Shown piece after piece: positions 54,224-64,000 of a stretch of DNA of 64,000 nucleotides. The notes beneath the pieces are model-generated. The model was given only the letters and a program-made list of their open reading frames with translations. It had not been told where the DNA came from and did no database searches. The stretch lies in the NCBI RefSeq assembly GCF_018294505.1, contig NC_057811.1, positions 406,341,652-406,405,651 on the forward strand. The letters run 5' to 3'. The stretch's first letter is position 1. Each line of letters begins with the position of its first letter. The translations under genes and the position numbers were made by a program. This DNA is from Triticum aestivum. Lineage: Eukaryota; Streptophyta; Magnoliopsida; Poales; Poaceae.

Positions 54224-57200
54224 ATGGCTCCATCTGTCATCTACAACAACGCTGCCCTGAGGGAGATCTTTCTCCCCGGCCAGATCTTTGTGTTCGGCGG
54301 CTTCGCACTACGGGCCAGCTCGCTTGGCCATCTAGAATAGATCGACAGCTATGCCCCAGGTCACCAGATTAGTTTTGGAAATCTGGATTATGTCGCTGAT
54401 ATCCGAGGGGACTTGATCTTCCAAGGGTTCGCGACCCCAACCTTCGCTCTGGCCTTAGATCCGGAGCAGAACACCAGATCCGAAGACGGGATTCCCGAGC
54501 CCGCCGGTCTCTCTGTGGCTATTGAGCCTAGTACGGGATAGTCGGAGGAAGCTGTGACACCGGTCATTATCACGAAACCGGACTCTTCTCCGAACACTGG
54601 CTCCGAACCCTCGGAGTCAGCAGCGTGTGAGCTCGGCCAAGGATTTTCCCTCCCGCCATACTCCACGGACGCTCTTCTCCCTGGCCAAACCTCGCCTTTA
54701 AGCGAGGCTCTGGACCTAATGTGATCCCTCGTTATTACAAAGGGGCAACGTCCGAATTATGCCCAGCCTAGACTAGGGGCTGAGAGCGGGGAATTTTACA
54801 TCCCACCCACCACCCACTTCATAGCCACTATGGAGGACATAACCGACATGCTCGATTGTAACTCCAAAGACATCTATGGCATGGACATTGATGCCGGAGA
54901 TGAACAAAGCCAAAACCCACCGCATACCGGACGCTGGGCGGCTACCTCCACATACGACGTATACATGGTGGACACGCCAAAAGAGGATGGAGATGAAGGC
55001 AGTAAAGATCCAATCAAGGACAATAATACTGATAAACCACCAAAGCGGCGACATCAGCGGCGCCATTCAAAATCACGCCGCAACAAAGAAAACAATACCG
55101 GCAATGGAGATGACAACACTCCGGAGAATGCCGAAGACCCAGACGCCCCTGTTGAACCAACATCCGAACAGGATGATAGGAAGAGGAGGTAGGGTAACCC
55201 TGATGAGCCAGTCGGGAATGGCGACTCGGAGGACAGCAATTATATGCCACCCTCTGAAGACGAAATAAGCCTCGGCGACGAAGACTTCATCGTGCCAGAG
55301 GAACCCCTCGAGCAAGAATGCTTTAAACAACAGCTCATCATAGCCGCGAGGAGTCTGAAAAGGAAGCAACAACGACTTCAAGCCAAACAGGACACACTCA
55401 ACGACAGATGGACTAACGTCCTGGCAGCCGAGGAATACGGCCTCGCACGACCAACCAAAAGCTACCCGAAGCGCAAGTTGTTACCCCAATTCGACGTCGA
55501 GGCACGGGAGCCCATAGCATTAGCGCGTAACGTAGCTGACAAACCAGACTAGCCACCGTGTGGCCGAGACAGAACGGCTACCCAAGCCGAACACTGGCCT
55601 ACATTACCCCGCCATAAAAGCAGGGAGACAGCGGCCAGGGGCTACACCTACGACCTACGGCAGGACCTGGACACTAGGGCAGGCCTAGCCAGATCAATCT
55701 ACGGGCCAAGGGGACGTGCCCCAACACGAGAGGACGGTTATCAGGCACAGCGTGATCAACACAACCTCAGTCAGGGCGAAAAACGCATAGGGACGTCCGC
55801 TGAACTCTGTCACGACGTCGCCCATTATAGAGGCACTGCACACCCCCTGTGCTTCATCGAGGAAGTAATGGAGCACGAATTCCCAGAAGGGTTTAAACCT
55901 ATGAATATCGAATCCTACGACGGAACAACCGACCCCGCAATATGGATTGAGGATTTCCTTCTCCATATCCACATGGCCCGCGGTGATGATCTCCATGCCA
56001 TCAAATACCTCCCACTAAAATTAAAGGGACCAGCCGGCACTGGCTGAACAGGCTCCCAGAGAACTCCATCGGCAATTGGGAAGACTTGGAAGATGCCTTT
56101 CACGACAACTTCCAAGGTACATATGTCCGGCCTCCGGACGCCGACGATCTAAGTCACATCATCCAGCAGCCCGGAGAGTCAGCCAGGAAGCTGTGGACTA
56201 GGTTCTTAATTAAAAAAACCAAATTATCGACTATCCGGACGCCGAAGCCCTCGCGGCCTTTAAGCATAGCGTCCGAGATGAGTGGCTGGCCCGTCACCTC
56301 GGCCAAGAAAAACCGAAGTCTATGGCAGCTCTTACTGCACTGATGACCCGCTTTTGCACGGGAGAAGATAGCTGGCTAGCTCGATGAAGCAATAGCACCA
56401 GCGATCCTGGCACCTCCGAAGCCAGAGACGGCAATGGCAAGCCACGGCGCAATAAAAACAAGCGTCGAAACAATAATATAGGAACCCAGGACACGGTGGT
56501 CAATGCCGGATTCAGTGGCTCCAAATCCGGTCAACGGACGAAGCCATTCAAGGCAAATAAAGATGGTCCATCCAGTTTAGACAGGATACTGGATCGGCCC
56601 TGTCAAATTCACGACACCCTGACAAACCCACCAACCATACCAACAGAAATTGTTGGGTTTTCAAACAGGCCGGCAAGCTCAATGCCGAACACAAAGGGAA
56701 GGGGCCGCCTAGTGACAGCGAAGACAAAGATACTCGCCAACCGAACACCGGGGGACAGAAGCAATTTCCCCCCGAAGTAAAAAAGTAAACATGATATTCG
56801 TGACACATATCCCTACAAGGGAGCGCAAGCGCGCACTACGAGACGTTTGTGCCATAAAGCCGGTCGCCCCAAAATTTAACCCACGGGAGGCCCGCTCGAT
56901 CACTTTTGATTGGAAGGACCACCCGACTAGTATCCGTCACAGAGGTTCGGTTGCTCTGGTCCTCGACCCAATCATTGATGGAATCCATCTCATGCGAGTT
57001 CTTATGGACGGTGGGAGTAAGCTTAATTTACTTTATCAGGACACTGTTTGCAAGATGGGCATTGATCCCTCAAGGATCAGGCCCACCACAACTACCCTCA
57101 AGGGAGTAATACTCGACGTAGAAGCTCACTATACAGGATCAATCACATTGGAAGTCGTCTTCGGTTCGCCGGACAACTTTCGGAGCGAAGACTTAATCTT

Positions 57201-57345
57201 CGATATTGTCCTGTTCTGCAATGGATACCACACACTTCTTGGGCGGACCGCCTTTGCTCGTTTCAATGCGGTCCCACACTACGTCTATCTAAAGCTTAAG
57301 ATGTCTGGTCCACGCGGCGTCATCATGATCAACGGAAACACATAA
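54224..57345 (+). pseudogene. gag-protease of element E, broken
   Basis: Starts at the ATG at 54224 (MAPSVIYNNAALREIFLPGQ), parallel to the start in B. Stops occur near 54338, 54538, 54721, 55190 and 55550. The gag core (MNIESYDGTTDPAIWIEDFL, FQGTYVRPPDADDL) is crossed by a one-base loss near 56035 and another frame change near 56215. The protease-like end has VLMDGGSKLNLLYQDTV at about 56995-57050 and ends with GRTAFARFNAVPHY before the TAA at 57343-57345. It is more damaged than the B copy. Confidence 0.82.
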
Positions 57346-58725
57346 CGCTCCCTACGTACCGAGGAGCATACCACAACCATCATAGCCGGAGTACAAAGCG
57401 GCCGCATCAAACCGCACACCTCATCGGCCATTAAGCCACCGGCCTCCACTACACAAGACTGGTCAATTTTAGAGCTGGATTAGCAGTTCTGCCTCCGTCA
57501 TTCGCCGCATATGCCCGCGAAGTTCGCATCGCGCATACATAATTATGCACTTAAAATACCTTGGTCATCGGCGGAGGCACAATACGGACAGGCCTACAAT
57601 ACGGTTCGCTCTCCTACACTCTCCTTCTCATTTTTCTAACTATTTCTTATCTTTTACCACAGGTGAATCAAAGCATGTTCATCCTACGGACTTGCATGGA
57701 CTCTCTCTGAGCCCGGTTTCGTCCAAGTAACCAAAGATTGCTCCTTTTAAGGAATGCTCTTCGCTAAGGCAAAGGCAACGCAGACGTGCGACAGGAGATC
57801 CAAAAGATTTTTTGTAGACCAAATACTCTATTTAAAGCCTGTATAAAGCCTTTTTCCTCAGCCTTCGACCCCTGGCATGTAAAATGACCTGGGCAGGGAT
57901 GTTATAGTCTGTAAGATTCCGTTCGACGTCTCAATCAGATTCCAGTGAACATAATCCGTCTTCAGTATTTACTTTTCCTCATAGAACTGTATTCTGCTTC
58001 CTCGGTTGTTTCACACACACATCGGCACCAATCGCCAGGGGCTTGATATGGCAACATATTGGTTGCCCAAAAAGTCCGAACAGCTCTACAGCATACTTCG
58101 GTGTCACGAGTTTGGCGTTATATGCATCAGCTCCGAATCATGTCTTTGGTCAATAGTTGGTTGCCCGGCTCCTGTGCTTACTACCTTACGTTCCGTCTTA
58201 TCGGCTAGGGTAGTAAAGGGAGAACTACTACGATTGTGTTTCCGGTTCACCTGGTTAAACACCTCAATAGAGAAGCCAAAAACTGACTGTCATGATGAGG
58301 CGAGAGCTGGTCAACCACTCGGCGACTTATTAAAATCTTTTGCAATTTCTTCCGTATAACACGAAGGACCGTTTTCCGGTCACGTGTGTAACGCAACCAT
58401 ATTCGGATAACCGCGTACATACCAGGGGCTACATCGTAGACCCGCTGTCAAACTCCTATGGCTAAGTGAAAGTGTTAAAGCCCTATAGTTCGATTGCCTA
58501 GTCCGCCGCACTGACACCTCCTTCAAGGACCAAGACGTTGGGTCAAGTGTGGTCAGGTGCTATTCCGAACACCCCCGTATTATATGTGAGGGGGCTGAAG
58601 CCGACGACTGGAAAACTTTCAGATTATAATAAACGGCTGCACAGGAGGAAATAACTTTCAGCCATAGGCATAAATATAACACAGCCTCAATGTATCACAA
58701 TATTGTTCTCACAATTCCGGTACAT
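57346..58725. other. Spacer of element E between the two convergent genes
   Basis: About 1.4 kb with no supportable ORF. Part of it (58130-58250) matches the B spacer in inverted orientation relative to the window, as expected because E and B are in opposite orientation. Confidence 0.6.
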
Positions 58726-61700
58726 TTATTCGAACATAGTATCCTTCAAGCACTGACCCTCTATCAAGCGGGCACCCTCTAGGACGTCTTCCAAATAATG
58801 CTCCGGCGTGCGATGGTCCATGCCTCCGGGTGGGCCATTCGCTGCAACATCGGTGGCCTTCATCTTTGCCCAATACATCTTGATGCGGGCGAAGGCCATC
58901 CGTGCACCTTCCATGCACACCGACAGCTTAACGGCGTCGATACGCAGCGCTGCATCGACAAGTCGCTGCACCAAACCGAAATAGCTGGTCGGAACTGGTT
59001 CTGCTGGCCATAGCCGGACCACGACATCCTTCGTGGCAGCTCCGGACATGTTGTGGAGCTCGGCCCACTGGGCCATCTGCTCGTTCACCACCGACGGACG
59101 CCTTGGCACGTTGAATTGTGACCAGAAAAGCTTCTCCGCAGCGCGTCCTTCCTGCGCTTGGAAAAACTGCGACGCATCGGAGACACTCTGCGGCAGGTCC
59201 AAGAACGCGTCTGGCGAACTGCACAATTGATTAAGTTGAGCATACTTCGGGTCACCGAACTTAGTCTGTAAAAGAAAGTGCTTACCAGCCGCTATCTCCC
59301 CAGCTTGCCGGATCTCCTCCCGAGCCGCTCTAGACTCGGACCGTGCCTCTCTCGCCTTTTGTAAGGCCTTGTCCAGTTCGGCTGCCTTGGCTTTGTTATC
59401 CTCCTCAAGTGATTGGCATTTGCTAGTGGCATCCTTCAGCTCTCGCTCTATGGTAGATATTCTTTCCTCGCACTGGCACCGAATGGCCTATTCGGCCTTT
59501 AAATCAGCAGCTGCCTTCTCAGCAGCCGCATTACTCATTCTAGCTTGCTCCTTAGCATGGGCAAGCTCGGCCTAAAGGGTCTCAGCCACAGCTGCACCAT
59601 CTACAATTATGCATGTCACAGTGTATAACTTTCAGCTTCATGCTCATATTATTATACACGCATAAGCGGGCTGTCCCAAAACATACCTTGTGCCTCGTCG
59701 AGCCGCCTGTTAATAAGAGTAATGTCCTCATCGGCTATCTCAACTTTATGCTTCAGATCTGCAACTTCCGCAGCTTGGACTGTCACCATTGACGTAACAG
59801 CCTGTTTTCAAATTAATTCTGTTACTTCTTGAGCATATCTATTTGATCCTCTGATCGCCTCCCTGTGGAAGCCGACCAGAGTCTCAGGGGCTACTACCTA
59901 TACACGGGTTCATTCTGCATGTAAAGAGTGGTTAAAATATTACATTGCATACCTCGAAGCCTCTTAGCAGGCCCGTGAAGGCTTCATTTCATCCGCTTTT
60001 GGCGAATAGAATCCTTCCAACTACCGTACCCATTAAGGTACGATGTTCGTCTGAGATGGACGCACTTTGCAATGCGCCCATCAGAGTATCCGGCACCTCC
60101 GGATCCCTAGAGGCTGCTGCGGGAGTACGAACTCCCTTCCAAGGGATATGCTTACTCGACCGTAGAGTCGTCTTTGGTTGTAAACCGGATAGTTCAGGGC
60201 CCTCATTGTTGGTCCCCGTGGGGGCTGAGCCCCCTGGACCCTTGACGACCGAAGTATCACCTTCGGGCGCTATCTTCATTGTCCCCGCCGCCGTTGGATG
60301 GTCATGGGAGATCCTCCGGGACGACACCTCGGGGTCGTCCGCCCTTAGGGGCGAGGAAGCGGATGGACGCGTATTGCTTTCCATCATCTCCGGAGGCAAG
60401 TCCCCCGATGAGGAGGACTATGAAGGAAGACAGCGAGCCAGACTACAAACATATAGTTTGAATGTTATCCCTGCGACCAGAAAAGAACGGGATATGTCTA
60501 GAGCAACCTTGTTCACTTACGATTCGGCAAAGGGCTTGTCCTTACGGAGGTACTTTGCGACGACGTCGGCTTCCGAACCCGAACCATCTGACAGGGATAT
60601 CTTCCCTCTCTTGGATGCCTCCGCCTCCAAGTTTGCGGAGGCAGTCCTCTTCCTCCCACGGGGAGAAGGGATATCGCCATCTTCTTCCCCTTCGTCTTCA
60701 GAAGAGGGAGCTTGAGTCTCCCCAGACATAGCGTCCAATATACCTTTAGAGTGGAGGCCACCTTCGGCCTTTTTTCTTTTCTTCTTGTCTTCCTTCGCCG
60801 GTACTTGATACGGCGCCGGGGCCAGCATCCTCATCAGCACAGGATCAGCTGAGCCTTCGGGAAGTGGAGCTGAACTCCTAATTCGTTCCACCTTCTTTAT
60901 CCAGCTCTGGTCAAAGATAGGTTTCTCGGTACATCACTATGAGATAATCAACAAAGTTGCATTCTGAAATCGGGTGCTTACCGGGGTATCCGGATGGTTG
61001 CAGTTAAGGCCGATGTCCTCGGTTGTATCCGGTCACTGCTTTCGAGTCTTGAAGAATAGTTTGCACATCCCTCTGTGTGTTGTGCCAAAGAATTGTTGGC
61101 GGGTCCGCGGTCCTTCCGGATTGAACTCCCACATGCGGAGAGGCCGTCGCTGGCACGGGAGAATCCGGCGGACTAGCATTACCTGGATCACGTTGATGAG
61201 GCCGGTGCCCTTTTCGAGGATGCTCTGGATGCGGCTTTGCAGCATCTGCACTTCATCAGTTGATCCGCAGTCTAGCCCCTGGTTAATCCATGACGCGAGC
61301 CGCAATGGAGGGCCAGATCGGAATGTAGGTGTGGTCACCCATTTGGTACCGCGGGGTTCGGTGATATAGAACCACTCCCGCTGCCATAAGTTGGAGGTTT
61401 CCGTGAAGGTGCCTTTCAGCCAGATAGTATTGGTGAGCTTGTTCACCATAGCACCGCCGCACTCTACCTGCTCCCGTTCGACGATCTTCGGCTTCACGTT
61501 GAAGGTCCTGAGCCATAGGCCGAAGTGTTGAGCGATGCGGAGAAAAGCCTCGCACATGACGATAAACACCGAGATGCGAAGAAAGGAGTCTGGAGCTAGA
61601 TCGTGAAAATCCAGCCCATAATAGAACATGAGGCCTTGAATGAAAGGGTGAAGAGCGAACCATAGCCCGCGGAGGAAGTCAGGGATGAATACGACCCTCT

Positions 61701-61851
61701 CGCCGGATTTTGGTGTAGGGATAACCTGCCCCCGAGAGGGGAGCCTGTGGGGGATTTCCGCGGTCAGGTACCTCGCCTCCCGGAGGTTCGTGATATCTTC
61801 CTCGGTGACCGAGGAGGCCGCCCACCTGCCTTGGGAGCTGGATCCGGACAT
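58726..61851 (-). pseudogene. Antisense Transposase_28-type gene of element E, six exons
   Basis: On the minus strand the exons read approximately 61851-60982, 60906-60521, 60442-59953, 59801-59687, 59600-59286 and 59267-58726, with GT...AG boundaries. The total is about 900 codons. Exon 1 (start MSGSSSQGRW) carries the domain named 'putative gypsy type transposon' (Transposase_28): GERVVFIPDFLRGLWFALHP, FYYGLDFHDLAPDSFLRIS, FIVMCEAFLRIAQHFGLWL. Exon 2 is basic and acidic, exon 3 Ser/Pro-rich, and exons 4-5 coiled-coil-like. Exon 6 has EKLFWSQFNVP, SYFGLVQRL and EGARMAFARIKMYW. A stop near 61033, late in exon 1, breaks this copy. The true role of the family is unknown to me; 'transposase' is only the historical label. 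Confidence 0.75.
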
Positions 61852-62356
61852 AGCTGAAAGGCGAAGTGGTGATGAAAGAAATTGAGACCTGGGCGCTGCA
61901 GCTCGAGGTTGGAAAGGCTGGGGAGGAGGAAGGCGTGGGGGAAAAAGATTGGTCTGTACTCCTTTATAAAGATGATGAATATCGAACGCCTCCTCATGGT
62001 CCTTAAAGCTTGCCTCTTCCCCAGGGATCGTGCAAATAACACGGTTGGATTAGCCACGCCCATGATGATAAGGATCCCGTGATAAGGGGGCACGATCTCT
62101 GTTTGATAGGACGTGTCAATAAAGACCACGTCTCGTAACGTGGAGCAAGAGGCCGAACGACGGTTCGAAATAATAACCAGGCCAGGGATGTAACGTCTCG
62201 GCGTAACAATTGTCAACAGATGGGACTTGTTAAGTATTATACTCTTCGCAGCTCCGAGGACTATTTTGAAGTATTCGGAGGAGGAACCCGCCTTGCAATG
62301 CCGAAGACAATCTGCGCGCCGGACACATCATCATTGAAGCCTGGTTCAGGGGCTAC

Positions 62357-62831
62357 TGAGGGAGTCCTGGATTAAGGGGTCCTCGGACGTCTGGCTATGT
62401 GACGTGGGCCGGACTAATGGGCCATGAAGATACAAGACAGAAGATTTCTACCCGTGTCCGGATAGGACTCTCCTTGGCATGGAAGGCAAGCTTGGCGTTC
62501 GGATAGGAAGATTCCTTCCTCTGTAAACCAACTCTGTATAACCTTAGGTCCCTCCGTTGTCTATATAAACCGGAGGGTTTAGTCCGCAGAGACAATCAGA
62601 ATCATAATCATACAGGCTAGACTTCTAGGGTTTAGCCATTACGATCTCGCGGTAGATCAACTCTTGTAACCCCATATTCATCCAAGATAATCAAGCAGGA
62701 AGTAGGGTATTACCTCCATCGAGAGGGCCCAAACCTGGGTAAACATTGTGTCCATGTCTCCTGTTACCATCGATCCTATGACGCACAGTTCCGGACCCCC
62801 TACCCGAGATCCGCCGGTTTGGACACCGACA
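62357..62831 (+). repeat. 3' LTR of element E
   Basis: 475 bases, very similar to the 5' LTR with scattered substitutions (for example GTCCGGGCTATG versus GTCTGGCTATG). The purine-rich CTGGTTCAGGGGCTAC precedes it. Confidence 0.93.
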
Positions 62832-64000
62832 ACGGAATTTCATCTAGTCACTTTCATCATGTTGGTTCGATTTGTGTTCGCTACTTTGATAATATTATAT
62901 GTGGGTGAACCGGTAATTAGGTGCTGTTCTTACTTGAACAAACATCCTACTTATGATTAACCATCCCGCAAGCATCCGCAAGTGCGAGAAAAATATTAAG
63001 AATAAATTCTAACCATTGCATTAAACTTTTGGATCCAATCGGTCCCTTATGGAATAGCGCATAAACTGGGGTTTAAGCTTCTGTCACTCTCGCAACCCAT
63101 CATCTAATTTCTACTCCACAATGCATTCCCTTAGGCGCAAATATGGTGAAGTGTCATGTAGTCGACGTTCACATGACACCACTAAGGGAATCACAACATA
63201 CATGCTATGAAAATATCAAACACATATCAAGTTCACATGATTACTTGCAACATGATTTCTCCCGTGACCTCAAGAAAAAAAGTAACTACTCACAAATGAT
63301 AATCATGCTCAAGATCAGAGGGGTATTAAATAGCATATTGGATCTGAACATATAATCTTCCACCAAATAAACCATATAGTAATCAACTACAAGATGTAAT
63401 CAACACTACTAGTCACCCACAAGCACCAATCTATAGTTCCGGTAACAAGATTGAATAGAAGAGATGAACTAGGGTTTGAGATGAGATGGTGTTGTTGAAG
63501 ATGTTGATGGAGATTGCCCTCCCCAAGATGTGAGAGTTGTTGGTGATGATGATGACGATGATTTCCCCCTCCGGGAGGGAAGTTCCCCCGGCGGAATCGC
63601 TCCACCGGAGGGCAAAAGTGCTCCTACCCAAGTTATGCCTCGAGACGACGACGCTCCATCCCGAAAGTCCTCTCCTTGGTTTTTCTAGGTCAAAATGACC
63701 TATATACCAGAAGATGGGCACCGGAGGTGGGCCTGGGTGAGCACAACCCACCAGGGCGCGTCTGGGCTCCCTGGCGTGCCCAGATGGGTTGTGCCCACCT
63801 GGTGGGCCCCCTCTGATAGTTATTTGCTCCAATATTCTGCACATATTTTATAAAAAATCTCCGTGAAGTTTCAGCTTGTTTGGAGTTGTGCGGAATAGGT
63901 AGCCTGATGTAGCTTTTTTAGGTCCAGATTTCTAGCTGCCGAAATTCTCCCTCTTTGTGTGTACCTTGCATATTATAAGAGAAAAGGCATTAGAATTACT
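62832..64000 (-). repeat. Element F 5' LTR, remainder
   Basis: Continues the LTR interrupted at 53700 (GGAATTTCATCTAGTC, the same join seen uninterrupted at 51391-51403). It parallels the D LTR along its length (AAACTGGGGTTTAAGCTTCT, GATGAACTAGGGTTTGAGA). It runs off the window at 64000 before its outer end. A nested palindrome lies at 63741-63794. Confidence 0.88.

Larger units (their letters stand above)
53701..62831 (+). mobile_element. Element E: complete Gypsy-like element with gag-protease and antisense gene
   Basis: 9131 bases with LTRs at 53701-54176 and 62357-62831, inserted in the LTR of element F. The target copy is ACGG(G), at 53696-53700 and 62832-62835, with one G missing on the right. 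Plus-strand gag-protease (54224-57345) is followed by a spacer and then a minus-strand six-exon gene (61851 to 58726). There is no reverse transcriptase, RNase H or integrase. It is the same family as element B and shows the complete architecture. Confidence 0.92.

Noticed and set aside
1..64000. CRISPR arrays, tRNA genes, riboswitches, bacterial operons
   Set aside because: No spaced repeat array, cloverleaf or operon-like gene string was seen; the window is plant nuclear DNA.

Overview
The window looks like intergenic DNA from a large grass genome, most probably a Triticeae cereal (wheat, Aegilops, barley or a relative). The evidence is nested LTR retrotransposons with Triticeae-type termini, Stowaway MITEs, CACTA termini and a scaffold gap (5073-5612). 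I see no intact single-copy host gene, no tRNA, no CRISPR and no prokaryotic gene organisation. TE family names given here are from memory and were not checked against a repeat database.

Layout. (A) 1-7619: 3' part of a Gypsy element on the plus strand, with its 3' LTR at 6090-7619. It is interrupted by a small CACTA transposon (4070-6054, TSD ACT) that carries a 5S-rRNA-like segment. (B) 7620-15163: a minus-strand Gypsy-like element, cut on its left by A. It has gag plus protease but no visible reverse transcriptase, and an antisense multi-exon gene of the 'putative gypsy type transposon' (Transposase_28) kind. (C) 15164-26760: a low-copy-looking tract with four diverged copies (U1-U4) of a promoter, exon and terminal-block unit. 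It is peppered with MITEs, a LINE relic, duplicated Copia gag/protease scraps and a recurring short module. (D) about 27340-31532: the repeat-rich right end of a large CACTA element, abutting an orphan ORF and its 3' flank (31533-32208).

32209-64000 is a retrotransposon nest. A non-autonomous Gypsy element (H, 32209-37436, 5' LTR truncated) sits against a degenerate BARE/WIS/Angela-like Copia (G, 37437-39394, resuming at 49652-51112). G is split by a complete minus-strand Sabrina-like Gypsy element (D, 39395-49651, TSD GTTCC). G is then interrupted by an older, internally deleted element related to D (F, 51113-53700, resuming at 62832-64000). F in turn is split by a complete copy of the B family (E, 53701-62831, TSD ACGG). 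The visible order of insertion is G, then D, F and H, then E inside F; on the left, B, then A, then the small CACTA.

The coding material is almost entirely TE polyprotein broken by stops and frameshifts. Two things go beyond routine TE annotation. One is the tandem array U1-U4 with its recurring module. The other is the two-copy evidence (B and E) for a six-exon gene encoded antisense inside a retrotransposon that lacks its own polymerase.
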